This document shows, piece by piece, positions 1 through 11,155 of a DNA stretch of 64,000 bases. The first letter of the stretch is position 1. Each line of letters opens with the position of its first letter. Both the position numbers and the translations under genes were made by a program. This DNA comes from Cheiracanthium punctorium (Eukaryota; Arthropoda; Arachnida; Araneae; Cheiracanthiidae). A model generated the notes under the pieces. It did not search any database. It saw only the letters and a program-made list of their open reading frames with translations, and was not told the DNA's origin. The DNA is taken from the NCBI GenBank assembly GCA_038373885.1, contig JAWZYV010014440.1:529001-593000 (forward strand). The letters are read 5' to 3'.

Positions 1-1061
1 GCAACATCTTCCAGAACAATATGCATAGAAGATTATATATTTTCTTCACCAATCATGGATTCTTCAAACAATTTCTATCAACATTGTGAAAATAACCATC
101 ACCACTTTCTTCATCAGTTTATTATGCCACAGACTTCACGTTAACAACACGATATACAGTAAAAAAGTCACTAATCTAAACACTCCCAAATTAGGCTAAT
201 TAAATTCTTCAAATTGATAGCTTAACCTCCAAATTAATTTCCTGTATAAAGTACCCCCAAAACAACAAAATAATTCATCAAAACTCCACTAACGTTTCCT
301 TTTCCCAATGAATCTAACCTTTCTTCGTGACTTTAAACACTAATTATTTCTTATTCTTACCTTTCTATTTTTTCGTTATTTCTTTTACTTGAACTAAATT
401 TAACTTTTTAATTAATTTCATACCTAACTATCTTTCATCTTTTAACTAATTTTTAACTATTAAAAATTGATTTAGAAAAATGTAAAAAGTGGACTGCTTT
501 AATAGTCCTGTATTCTCTTATTCTAGTTTCTTAAGGATGCCGTAAACAAAAAAAAAGTTTTTAAAAGTCAGCAAAACAGTTTAAGAATTTCTTTTTGGAG
601 GCTGATTTTCTTAACTGCAAACTAACTGGTCGGCTGTTAGTTCTCCAGTAAGCTGAGAAACTGTAGTTAACTTTCTTAAGTTCTCTGACGCAACGACCAA
701 ATCATTTTAATTTTCTTAGTTTCAATACAAACATATATGAGTTACATTTAGTTTTTTTAAACTCACAGTGAAGATTAATTTAAAAGAAATGTATGAAACT
801 AGGATATGTTATTAGTTGTTTCGTTCTAAAATTAAAACCTGTGAAAAAGTGAATCTAGAAATTCAAGAATCTTTCTAAAATACTGTTATATAAACAGTTA
901 AACAGATTTTATATTCCGGTTTTTGATGGAATAATGCATCAATATATATTTTTTAAATTCCAGAATTAATCCAATATGAATATTATAAATTAAATTTTAT
1001 GTTAAATTATTTAAATTAAAAATTAATAATATGAGTAATCGTTAAAATAAATAAAAATCTT
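1..1061. other. AT-rich sequence, no gene seen
   Basis: This stretch is very AT-rich with many short A and T runs. I see no long open frame, splice-bounded exon or repeat terminus. Confidence 0.5.
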
Positions 1062-1223
1062 TGTGAAAAAACACACACAAAATGTTACATGTAACTTGAT
1101 GCAATCGTTTCGAACAAAAATTCCTTCCGTCTTCCTCAGTGAAAGCCCTTTGTCACACTGAACAGAGGGAACTGAATCGATCGTATCAAGTTACAAGTAA
1201 CGTTTCATGTGTGTTTTTTCACA
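1062..1223. repeat. Fold-back hairpin element with ~50-bp arms
   Basis: The sequence at 1062-1117 is matched in inverse orientation by 1174-1223. Both arms start from a tgtgaaaaaacacaca end and run through a gttac-tgtaacttgat core and an atcg block, with scattered mismatches. The ~55-base loop has no recognisable gene. The transcript would fold into a long imperfect hairpin. A short tandem echo of the right end (gtgttttttcaca) follows at once. This is either a small fold-back MITE or a hairpin RNA precursor; no target-site duplication is evident. Confidence 0.6.
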
Positions 1224-1865
1224 TTTTTATGTGTTTTTTCACAAGTTTTTTATTTATTTTACCGTTTAACACCAGTATTTTGAGTGTTTTTTCCATAAGT
1301 TATCGTTGCTTACAGAGAAAATGAGTGTGTTGCAGAAAGTGTCTACTGTATTTACTTTTCACTGCTGAGAACATATTAAGAAAACAAAAGGACAAAATTC
1401 ATGAAATATTTTCAAGAATACTCATTTCATTAAGTACTCGTAGTTCTGGTTTCCAATTAAACTCACGAAGCACCTTTAGGTTTAAGATGATTCATTAAAT
1501 CTAGTACAAGGTTCTTATTGAACAGATTAGTGAAAGGTGAATTGAATGTCCGAGATGGAAATGAATTTTTAGGGAGAATGTTATGAATTTATTACATGCT
1601 TATTCCAACATTAATGGTTTGAGAAAGGATAAAACCGAAGAGGTTATTGTAGCATAATCCTTCTCAATTTGAACTGGCGAAATTAGATTAATTGTACAGA
1701 TTACGTACTTCATCCATCAAAGTTAGCCGTATTTATATGCCTTTGCAGTTTTGCAATAGTACTGGAAACGAGCAAGTTATAATGTTATCGCACACGCGAT
1801 ATCTTAACCATAGAAAACTGAAATTTATGCTTATAAATTACTCAAAATATCCTGAAACAGTCCAA

Positions 1866-2007
1866 GTTTTACACCCCCATAGCATGGACACCTAAATTGG
1901 ACACTTTACTGGGAGAATGGAACATAGGCATAGTATTGAAATGCACCTCTATAAGTCGGACACTTTTCGAGAGAAACGCAAGTGTCCAACTTTCGGAGGT
2001 TTCACTG
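1866..2007 (-). mobile_element. Tigger/pogo-type terminal fragment
   Basis: Read on the minus strand from 2007 this begins CAGTGAAACCTC directly after a TA, followed by alternating gtgtccaactt and gtgtccgactt motifs. CAGT ends at a TA dinucleotide are typical of the pogo/Tigger group. The opposite end is not visible, so this is a truncated terminus. No transposase remnant was found next to it. Confidence 0.5.
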
Positions 2008-2009
2008 TA

Positions 2010-3780
2010 GGTCTTTTTTTGGTCAAATTTGATTTTTTCCCAATTTGAAAATAACGTTACGATCATCGACTTATAGTCTAAGAGCCCGCGACCGCCACAT
2101 GTTCGTCATAGTATAAAGGCGGAAACTTTCTCTGCGCATACCACCCAGCTGAGATAGGAATAATCGGCGACTAAAAGTTTGGATGATGGTGGCTTTGGCA
2201 GGTAACAGGTGGCAAAGGGTAAAAAATTGCAGCCTATTTTCGTCATTTTATAAAGCGTAAATTTTTTATATGTTCTTTGGCACAGTACTAGAAATCACTT
2301 GATCCTTTTCCAGACACTTTTGCATCGTGGCAAACCCCCGCCAGACAACCTCAAAGTTAAGGAGTCAGATTTATCGGATAATTTCTTTATATAGAAATAA
2401 TTATGAATTTAAAGAAGATCAAAAAGTTATTCACTATAATTTTAATCTTAATATATTAATAAAAAATTGATGTGGACTTATTTTATCATTTTCATTTGAA
2501 GCGATATAAGTGCTTCATATTTTGCTTAACATTCATGTAACATAAATCCAATATGTTACAAATTATATTAAGCAAAATATGTAAGTGCAACATTCGAAAT
2601 AGTTAATGCATCATGTGCATAAATTCAATAACACGCTTGTGGTATAATAAACTTAAAAAAATGTTTTTATTTTAAATTTCAATACATTTTCATTTTGAAT
2701 TTCATCTTTCGTAGTTCAAAAGGGTCGAACATCAGTTCTAATGAAGTTAGAATAAGCATCTCAAGAAACGACAACTTGGAGAAAAATTGGTGCAGATAAT
2801 GTATTTATTAAAATACATTATCTATTTACAAAATTTACACATTTTTTTGCAAATTCACTAAACCAGTTAAGGTTTGTTTTAATTCCAAGGAATATTAGTA
2901 TAAAAATCGTATTTTACTTGCATAGATTTACTTCTTTTCTTCTCATAGTTAGGAAACTTTATAAAAGATCAGACGTAAAAGGAATAACGCATCCGTAATT
3001 GATGCATCTGAAATGACACTTCTTAGAGAAAGTGAAGCCACACTGCAAGAAGGCAAAACTTTGTTCTCATGGAAAACACTTGAGTATACGTATTTTTATT
3101 CTTTTTTATTTTCCGAAGCTCAATCACAACAAGTTTGAGAAAGAGAGAAGAGAAGAAAAAGTTTCTCCACACTCAAAATAGAAATAGGTTTCACCATTAT
3201 CAGGAAAAATAAGCAGCATCGTAGGCAAGGCAATTTCTCGGTGGCATCTAATCAGGCACTTTGGCGCCTTATTTTGCGACCTTGGGGGAGCAATGGAATT
3301 GGAGTTGTCTGGTAGACAACCACGAAGTTTTTTCTTTTCGCTGTAAGGTGTCCATAAGTCGTATTTAAGAATGCAATTTCCAATCTGGGGGAGTTGTCGA
3401 AGAGTAAATATTTCGTTGAAATTATCGTCAAGAAAACTGTGAGCAAAACGCATATTTTTTTCTTTTACAATCAACCTTTATTTAATTCATTTAAGGCATT
3501 TGTTTAGCTTATAGGACACATTAAAAGGTATTTTCACATTAAACTGGTAATCCTTTCAAGTTTATTCGAAATAGTTAATACCATCAACTTGTAAGATAGA
3601 TTAGGTGGTTAAATGAAAACTGAACGACGTAAGATCCCTGATGATATGTAGGTTCATAGTGAAAGGATCTAGCATGAATAAAACTTATTTAGATGTTGTC
3701 ATTAAGCTTACTAAAAGCTTTATGTCAGATCAGGTTGCATGTAATGTACGCTGAAGATAGCTGTCTGAATTTTTATTTAG
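2010..3780. other. No gene recognised; one small inverted repeat
   Basis: Mostly AT-rich. A 14-bp inverted repeat (catattttgcttaa) lies at 2516-2529 and 2568-2581. A 116-codon minus-strand open frame at 3124-3474 matches nothing I recognise. It has no clear splice context and a second frame overlaps it on the same strand, so it is not called as a gene. Confidence 0.4.
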
Positions 3781-3786
3781 TCCAAA

Positions 3787-4800
3787 GTAGTGTTGGGCAT
3801 GAATGAAGAATTAATCGATTATTAAATCCATTCGAATCAATCGATTTTGAAAAATTCATTTGAACGCTCAGCACATAGCATTCGAATAACATTGGTGAAA
3901 CGATTACTCGCGAATATAATTCGGATAGTGAAACGATTAATTGCGAACACAATTCGAACCAGGATTGCCAGATCAAAATTCTTTAAAATAGCCAAATGGC
4001 TTCTTAAAATTAGCCAAAAATAGCCACTTTGATTGCAGAGCCATCTTTTGGATTTTCGAGAAAACTTTCAAAAAGTCTAGAATATAGCATAGATGGGATT
4101 TACAGGCGTATTTTTGTGATTAAATTAATAACAATAATAATAGTTTAAAGATTAGTAGATCGCGAAAATAAAGAGCTATTACTTAGAAATTTTGCGGAAT
4201 GATAAATCGAATTGAATCCATTGGTTAGGAAACATTTTCCAACGTTTGAGAGGGCGCAAGCGATTACTATTTGAGGAAAAAAATCTTACACACAGGCATA
4301 AATGCTTTGTTGCGGAAATGTCGGTATATTCATCAATATTTAAAGAAAACTTAGCCTCTCTTAACTCTTGAATCATCTCTTCGAATAACGATAGGCTTAT
4401 GACATTCTTAATGAGGCATGCACATTTTGTTTGAGTTTCAGATCCTCTAGTGCACTACCTTTTGAATACTTTTCACTATTTCACCTAGGTGATCAACGGA
4501 TTTAATACTGCAGTGGCACTCAATAGCTACACTAAATTTTATATCAAATTCTTTCAATGATTTATTTACAGCTGATTTTTTTTAATAAATAGTGAACAGT
4601 GCAATTAATTTAGAGGATTTCAAGTCTTTCTCTTTATTCTTATGTTTGGCTAATTTTTCGTAAGTCACTAAATTATGCTTTTTAAGCTGGGATATTGAGC
4701 AAAGACACAACTTGCAAAAACACGCATTGTCTTTCAGTATTAATCATGGATGCTCAATCTCCCATTCTTTATTATATTTTCTACTCATTATAGGCTAGCG
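3787..4800 (-). mobile_element. Decayed hAT transposon
   Basis: The left edge carries agtgttgggca, resembling the CAGTGTTGGGCA ends common in hAT elements, followed by ATTCGAA/ATCGATT-rich subterminal sequence. The body contains a minus-strand hAT transposase relic (4179-4788). The orientation is consistent: the relic reads toward the left terminus. The region between about 3960 and 4180 does not encode the rest of a transposase, so the C-terminal half appears deleted. The right terminus is not identifiable; the SINE at 4885 marks an upper limit. Confidence 0.6.
4179..4788 (-). pseudogene. hAT transposase relic (BED finger plus start of catalytic domain)
   Basis: Starting at a minus-strand ATG at 4788, the frame reads MSRKYNKEWEIEHPW, then a pair of cysteines (CFCKLC) and an H-x4-H-like basic stretch, which is the layout of a BED zinc finger at the N-terminus of hAT transposases. 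After stops and frame breaks, 4179-4376 encodes FSLNIDEYTDISATKHLCL, matching the conserved hAT stretch around the first catalytic aspartate (usual form: F-S-L-x-x-D-E-S-T-D). About 200 of an expected 600 or more residues remain. Internal stops make it non-functional. The family assignment comes from motif recognition, not a search. Confidence 0.75.
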
Positions 4801-4884
4801 TTTAATAACTGTAACTTAATAATTACTCAAGCTTACCGTAACCACGGCAACATATTCAATGCTTAGTGCAACCGCACAACAAGG

Positions 4885-5075
4885 GCCGACCGAGTTGTAT
4901 GGTGGGTAAAGCACCGTACTCCGGTTTCGGGTTCAACTCCCGGCCGTCGGGGTTCGATCCCCGAATGGGCGTGGCTGTCATTGTGTCCGTCCCTTCATAG
5001 GGGCGACGTTGGTCCACCTACTAGGTGTCCCCATAATAAAGTGACCAACAATCACTATTCCAAAGACAATGAAAT
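4885..5075 (+). mobile_element. tRNA-headed SINE
   Basis: The head has a polymerase III A-box-like stretch (gtatggtgggtaaagcacc) and two B-box-like stretches (gggttcaactcc, ggggttcgatccc) spaced as in a tRNA gene. The body follows: a gtgtccgtccc motif, a tcataggggcgacgttgg motif and a gtgaccaac motif. The same body module recurs at 38750-38805 and 47030-47130, which supports a SINE family rather than a tRNA gene. Confidence 0.7.
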
Positions 5076-5697
5076 GCTACTACTATTTTTTTGTAACATG
5101 CGCATAGATGTTTAAGTGTGTAACACAAGTAATGTGCAGTATACATTTATCTTTGAGTGAACTAATCTGTTTCATGTTGCTAATGTACTACAAGCAAGGT
5201 GGAAATGGATGGCCATTCACCAACAAGAAGACATATTTGTATCCACCCGAATTCAGGTAATCTTGAGATCGGAAGTGTGCAAAACATAATTTGAAAAAGA
5301 TTTAAATTTCACAAAACAAGTGAATCTGAAACATTTTAAGCAGTAATTTGTCGTAAAGAGACGAATTCATCTCCTTACAAAGCAGAATAATGCCTTTTTA
5401 GAGTCATACATAATTTTTTTTAAGGAAAAATGCATGTCATTTTGTCTTTTTATATAAGACTCAAAAATGGTAAATATATATAATTTGAAAATGCACGTTA
5501 GTCAAATATAAAAAATTTGCCACCAGAGTAAAGTTCAAAAGAAAAACTTATGAGAAGTCTGGAAAAATAGAGGGATAAATTTTTATTAAATATTTTAGAT
5601 AAATTAAAATTTTAGTTCATTACTTGAAGCAACCTTTTTTGGGAGTATAGTAAGAATGAAACATTTATTTTGCATCTGTTTCACAGTTTCATCTTAG

Positions 5698-5730
<33 letters not shown>

Positions 5731-6140
5731 AGTTCCATTTAACGAAATTTTTCTGGAATGTATAGTCTAGGGGATAATTCTTTTTTACTTTTACAGTATT
5801 TTATTTTCTAATCAAAAAGCAGGGTATTTTTTTTTTTGCATTTTATTATACTACGAACAATGTTCAAACGATTAATTTGAGAACTATTGTTTAGACTGGA
5901 TTTGTGTACCTATGCTCTGCGCTATTAAAACTTGCAGAGAGCGCTGATCAGAGCAATTTTTTTTTTAAATTCAGATTTCAGGCACCCGAAACTCATCGAA
6001 ATACGTTTCCGATGAAAAATTACTCAACTCAACTTTTTTATTCCAACGACATCGAATACGCATTTCTAAGCATTTATTCATTTATTGCCTTTATTGACGA
6101 TGTTCTTGGAACTTTCCACCCAATATCATTTCGAAGACAG
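5076..6140. other. AT-rich, poly(A) run, no gene
   Basis: A pure A run of about 30 bases lies at 5698-5728. No exon, terminus or RNA gene is seen. Confidence 0.5.
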
Positions 6141-6149
6141 ATAGATTTT

Positions 6150-6430
6150 TAATTTCCACGTATCATTTCCCCCTCTTTGATAGGAGTCATCTCCCCGGAA
6201 ATCGATTGGCGCGATTGATCTCGAGAAGCTTTCTCAATTACACTGGCTGTACGGCTTCTTCTCGTATCCATGTTTCTTGGACTGGAGTAAAGTTTACTAC
6301 GATTGTCGTCCACGCTTGTGCCATTCAGTTTAAGACTTCGAGTGGTGACGTCTCGCATTACGTCATAAGCACGTGTGGTAGACTAAATCGATTTTTCGTC
6401 GGAGGTGAGTGGCTTGGAGGGACGTGGTGA
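6150..6430. promoter_or_regulatory. GC-richer patch with CRE and E-box motifs; possible exon on minus strand
   Basis: This patch stands out in base composition from its AT-rich flanks. Within 30 bases it holds TGACGTC (6346-6352), ATTACGTCAT (6357-6366) and CACGTG (6370-6375), matching CRE/ATF and bHLH E-box consensus sites. The minus strand is also open from just after a TTTAG at about 6384 down to a stop at 6149, encoding about 76 residues rich in R, S and D. That could be a terminal exon using the AG as acceptor. The two readings compete and neither is proven. The protein was not recognised. Confidence 0.3.
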
Positions 6431-6765
6431 CAAACGCCTGTTACAGCCGCACTTTAAAGTGTATTGAGTGTTATTGATTCGCAATTTATGATAATTAATT
6501 GTGGGTTTCAAAGCCTTTTTACAGAACAGCTAATATCCCCCCCTTCCCCGGGCAATTATTTATTTACTCTGAGAGTGTTTGTGCGCAGAAAATTGGATAG
6601 ACTTTAAATTTGTGCAATACAAACAAAACTATAGAGCAAGATGGAAAGAAAAAATAAAATTGTTATATTGACTACAATTTACGTCTTGCAATAAGAGTCA
6701 GTCTATGATTTAGACTTTGAACAGAAATCATATGTTGATTTTATAGATTAACTAGTTATAATATA

Positions 6766-7509
6766 CAGTTAAATTTCTATGAGCGACCACCTTCTTAAAC
6801 CAACCACCTCTTCCAATGACCAAATTTTTAAGGCACGATTTTTTACCCTATCTACGCAACGTTAAAAGATGCTCTAGAAGAGACCACACAACACTCCATA
6901 AGCGACCGAACCCGGTTCCCTAGCATTTTCCCGGAAGTAAACAAAAACCAGATTCGAAACCAGTCGTTCTACTGTAAGACGACAATAGGTTCCAGTGCAC
7001 GTACACACCAGTACAAATTTTGTTTGTTAGAGAAGAGATCTGTGTAAGCAATGAGTGATTTTACCGTTGGATCAGCTCGAGACTCATGAAAAAGGAAATT
7101 CGGAGAGGAAGTTGGCGGCTACTTTTGGCTGTGGAAAAACCCAAAAAAGCAATTTTTTGAGAAAATAGTTTTTATTACAGCAAATTCAGAATGCATGAAG
7201 AATATCAGGATAAATGCTCTTTTGCCAGATGTAAAAGATAAAGTAGAGAGAGAAAATACTCTCGTAGAGAGAGAAAAAAATGAAACAATCCGGAATTTCT
7301 GAATAATTTAATAAAATTTATATTTAAAAATATGTTTGTATAATTACTTATGTATTACAATGCAATTTCATAAATGACAAAATAAACAATATTTTTTTGG
7401 ATTTTTTTCCCCTTGGCTATGAAATGTTGATACTTCTTTGAGCGACCACCTCTCTTAAAACGATTTTTCGCGAAACTGAGGGTGGTCGCTCCCGAGAAGT
7501 GTCTTTGCA
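6766..7509 (+). mobile_element. Decayed Tigger (pogo superfamily) transposon
   Basis: The left end reads TA then CAGTTAAATTTCTATGAGCG, and the inner TIR agcgaccacc recurs inverted near 7483-7495 (ggtggtcgct). The right outermost bases are eroded. The interior at about 7050-7150 encodes, across a frame shift, AATFGCGKTQKSNFLRK after a basic KRKFGEE stretch. That resembles the CENP-B/pogo N-terminal helix-turn-helix (x-F-x-x-G-K-T-Q-x-S). The rest of the transposase is absent, so the 744-bp unit is a non-autonomous relic. Confidence 0.7.
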
Positions 7510-7967
7510 TAACATTTCAGCAATGTTTTCGTTAAAGCTTTTCAGCAGATTTTAAGGAATTCGGACAAAGGATTCTTATATACTATATTATTTTCATGAT
7601 ATTTAGTACTGAAACTAATAACATGAAACGTCTGTTTGGAAAGTAATGAAATGAAATTTGTAAAAATAATGCTACGAATTTTTTTAGTGATCTGCTTTTA
7701 GAGGTTACTTTCAGGTTGGAATTCGTATTCTACGCTTCGAATAGTCAAATTTTGCTTTTATTGAATCTAAATCGGTTAACCGGACAGTGAGCTAGGAAGT
7801 TTTGGATTTCCCCATTGTTTAACTTAGGTTTTAGCGGTTTCTCATCAAATATTGGCGACAACAGTTTTGGGGAACAAATTTTGGCGATATTTCGCACAAA
7901 AGTCTGCAAGCTTGTCGATACTTAGCGCCATTTATGAATGGGGACAGTAATGTTTGGTTTCCTGCAT

Positions 7968-8140
7968 AGCAGGGACGTAGCCAAGGGGGTATAGGGAGGG
8001 TCACAACCCCCCATGGGGAATTTTTGCCTTACAAAATGTATATTCTTCACTGCCTTATCACACACACGTATAGATATATGTGTGTTGCAGTAGTCGTAAC
8101 CCTCCCCCCCCCCCCCGCATGAAAAATTTCTGGCTACGAT
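7968..8140 (+). repeat. cgtagc-ended dispersed repeat, copy 1
   Basis: It begins gggacgtagccaagg and ends aaaaatttctggctacg, with a poly-C run and a cgtatagatatatgtgtg stretch between. The same unit occurs in inverse orientation at 58141-58330. The length and ends suggest a short non-autonomous mobile repeat; the class is unknown. Confidence 0.6.
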
Positions 8141-8196
8141 ATACGATGCATAGGTATTATGCAATAGCATTAGTATTACGTAATTATTATAAGCGA

Positions 8197-8600
8197 CCAA
8201 TAGGAAGTGCCATCGAATTGGATGTTGTCGAGTTTAGTAGAACGTTCACGAAGCAGGTGCGAAAATTATAAAAGGACGTACTCGAAAGTAGTTGTCAACT
8301 CTCACTAGCAGAGAAACGTTTGTTAAGCTGATAAGCTCAGTTTGGTATTATTTCGGTATTAAGCGACGCTTTCTCGCTTGTTTTGAGGAGCCTATTTTTG
8401 AAGGCTTTTCGTGAGCAGCAATGAAGAATAGTATATTCTTCATTGCTGTATATTGAGGAGCAGCTGAAAGTTTTGCTCGAGAATTTACACTGAAATTTAA
8501 CCTGCGAAAGAACTTTATTGTATGAGAAATACAGTATCTCAGAAAGCTTCTGTGAAAATTTGTGTTTTATTCTGTCAAGCGGGCTGATTACTAGAACATT
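8197..8600 (+). promoter_or_regulatory. CCAAT and TATA promoter-like block, possibly a solo LTR
   Basis: CCAAT lies at 8197-8201 and TATAAAAG at 8267-8274, about 70 bases apart and with suitable downstream room for a start site near 8297-8305 (gtcaactc). No open reading frame follows. A perfect hairpin sits 140 bases downstream (8416-8448). A solo LTR is a reasonable alternative to a host promoter, but I could not define matching TG/CA ends or a target duplication. Confidence 0.3.
8416..8448 (+). repeat. Perfect 15-bp hairpin, 3-base loop
   Basis: The arms cagcaatgaagaata and tattcttcattgctg are exact reverse complements around gta. If the upstream TATA box is used, this would lie in the transcript. 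Confidence 0.8.
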
Positions 8601-9660
8601 CCATATGCACTGAACTTTATGCTACAATGCTAAATAGAGTCTTCTGCAACACTAGTGTCAGGGATTCAAAAGAAAGATTTTAATTTTCAGATATATGGTT
8701 TTGACAAGAGAAAAAATGGGGGAACAACTTCTGATGAACATGATGAAGCTCATGGAAGCTGAGATGAAATCCGGACAAGAAGAGATGAAAGCCTTTGTTT
8801 GCCTTCGTAAAAAAAACTATGAATGCACATTATTTAAAATGGAAATTATTCTTTTGTAAAAGCCACAAATATTTATGTCATGCAAGCTATATTTAGTTTC
8901 TTTTCTAAACTTAATTAAATTTTAAATTAATGGGCAGCTGGCAAGCATATGTATTATTTTACAACATGCTGCAACAGCATATCTCTCATGAGAAATTCGT
9001 AACTTCAGCCTGTCAGTGTCAGTAACGTCTTGCCAGAAAACTGATCCTATGTCTACAATGTAGCAAACAGACACAGTGTTATTAAATCCTAAGCCAACTA
9101 GCGATTCGAAAGTGGAACTATCCCCTAGCGGGATGTCATCAAACTAATCATTCGAAAAATCCAAAATTTGGTGCGGGACACTGTCTCTCACTTGTACTTT
9201 TTTTACACCCTCAATCAATCCAGACGTAAGAGATCTTCTTTGTATAAATTGTTCACATTTTATCTTTCAACTTTCTTGGAAGTGTAGACGCTCAGTATAA
9301 GTGTATAATAAGAAAGAGTACAATAACAAGGATTGTTTCAGTTGGGTCCCCTCTCCACCCGAAATAATGTGTTAACATTGAACCTGCCCTGGGTACAGGT
9401 GGCATATTTCTTCTTTTCAATGCCAACTAAGACGGAGGGGGCTTTGAAAGCGGGTTACATTTTAAGACTGCTCTGAAGGGCCTGTCATACCAGCAAATGA
9501 GAGAATTCTGCTTCTATTTTTGTTTATCTTCGGTTGTGCACAGCGATAAAATACGCAACCTTCAGCGATCTAAAAATGAAGCCATTGTGGAGAATGTTAC
9601 GGCAGAAGGTGAAAGTGGAACGATATGATTGAACTAAATTATGCGTGCGAACGAATTTGA
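8600..9660. other. No gene or terminus recognised
   Basis: Base composition is mixed. Short open frames show no family resemblance and no repeat edge is visible. Confidence 0.4.
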
Positions 9661-9668
9661 TTTTTTAA

Positions 9669-10077
9669 CCCTTTAACTCGCAGTGTTCCCGCTCTGGGAA
9701 CACTAAACTCTGACGTTTTGACTGTTGCCAGTCACAAAGAATAGATTTGATTTCTATAAAAATATTTGCGGGTGACATAGCTCCACGAGAATCCTTTACT
9801 TTTTAGCACGTCATTTCCCGTAAAAGTATTGTCACGATTATTTTTAACAGCACTGACATCTGCTGAAAAATGGAAGATGCGAGAACAGCTGGATAGATTG
9901 CGCAATGCTGAAAAAAGGGTGGCCGTTTACATCGCTCGACTTAACTACCAACAAGATGGCGGACGATCGAAACGTTCATCAAGTGCCACAGATCTAGAGA
10001 CCCTTTTTTGACGCAGCTGGCTGTGCGCAACGGCTGCCCTTTTTTTCAGCATTGGGAAAGAGTTGCGCCTCAAAGGG
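9669..10077 (-). mobile_element. piggyBac-type (TTAA) MITE, copy A
   Basis: The 409-bp unit is flanked by TTAA at 9665-9668 and 10078-10081. The ends are CCCTTT on the left and AAAGGG on the right, with inner tcgca/gcgcaac blocks. Near the right end, caatgctgaaaaaaggg and its complement form a fold-back core. TTAA duplications with CCC/GGG ends are characteristic of piggyBac-like elements. A 60-codon open frame inside is a by-product of the repeat. Copies at 21558-21650, 22422-22913 and 49203-49380 are related. Confidence 0.85.
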
Positions 10078-10081
10078 TTAA

Positions 10082-10795
10082 AGAGTTCAGTTTTCGAATC
10101 TAAGCCGGCAGAGCTTATGGGTATAACATGAGGATGAAGGAAAATTTATCGGAATTACAAATTTAACTATGCAATCTTACGCAATAAAGAAAAGCAAAAT
10201 TAATTTAAATATGCGTGTATGATTATGATTTTTTAACACAGAACTATATAAATGCAAATATTTAACTAAGAAAATAAAACAATTAAGATAAAATAATATA
10301 AAATAAAGTGTTTTTAACGCTTTTCGACAAAGCTGAAAAGTGATAATGATTTCGGTCTGAGTGATAATGCCTGTCTTTCTGCCCGTGCTCTAACTGTGAA
10401 TGTATCAATTTACATATGTTATTGCTTTGCATATATCAAACCCCACATATCGCACATTACAAATTTATTTCTCATAACCGAATAAAAAATTTCAATAAAT
10501 CATTAGTTTTTTCGGATGAATACTTAAATAAAACAGCACATTATCTCCTGAAAATAATTTATGTGGAAAAAGAAAGATTTCCAATATTTTTAATTTATAT
10601 TTATTAATTATGATATTTTTTATATTATTTATAAAATACTCACAGAATATAAAATTTATTTATAAAATAAATATATATATATTTATATATGAAACTTATT
10701 TATAAAATACTCGCAGAAAGATTTTAAATTTCCAAAAGAAGCTGTCAGAACTAGCTTTTGCAGCAATCAGTTTACTTTTAAAGGATCTCGAGCAA
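10082..10795. other. AT-rich, no gene
   Basis: Dominated by A/T runs. A duplicated attt-ataaaatactc phrase occurs near 10625-10715. Confidence 0.5.
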
Positions 10796-10799
10796 GGTA

Positions 10800-11155
10800 A
10801 TCACAGCGTTGTGGTTAAGATGCGGAGCTACTAACCGTTAGCTCCACGGTTCGATTCTGGACCTCAACTTGCCTGAGAGTTTAGTGCTGCCATCTGGTGT
10901 ATATTTTCAGTAACTCATTTTCCCCGAGTTTTTTCGCTGTTGCAAAACTGTCCCATCGTGACTTCTCTGAACGGTAACAATGTGACTACACAGCGAGAGG
11001 ACATAGCGACTCTGGCGTGACTTTGCTGCGGAGTCGCGGCGACTGTTTGTAACTGTATTGTGACAGTATTTTGTAGTCGCATTTCAGTCACAGGGGACTG
11101 TTGTGCTATTAGGGACTGTACAATGTACCCTATTGAAAATGGTATATGTAACATT
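10800..11155 (+). mobile_element. tRNA-headed SINE-like repeat
   Basis: The head has an A-box-like tgtggttaagatgcggag and a B-box-like ggttcgattct about 40 bases later. The following 250 bases carry many short gtgact/agtcac/gcgact words in both orientations. The body differs from the SINE bodies at 4885 and 56884. It is not a usable tRNA: the 3' acceptor half does not pair with the 5' end. Confidence 0.45.

Noticed and set aside
3124..3474. 116-codon minus-strand open frame
   Set aside because: No recognised motif; another frame overlaps on the same strand; no splice or promoter signal. Left only as a note.
4885..4965. Possible tRNA gene
   Set aside because: A- and B-box-like stretches are present, but a clean cloverleaf cannot be drawn and the SINE body recurs elsewhere.
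9829..10011. 60-codon frame with coding-like composition
   Set aside because: Lies wholly inside a TTAA-flanked MITE and recurs in broken form in other copies.
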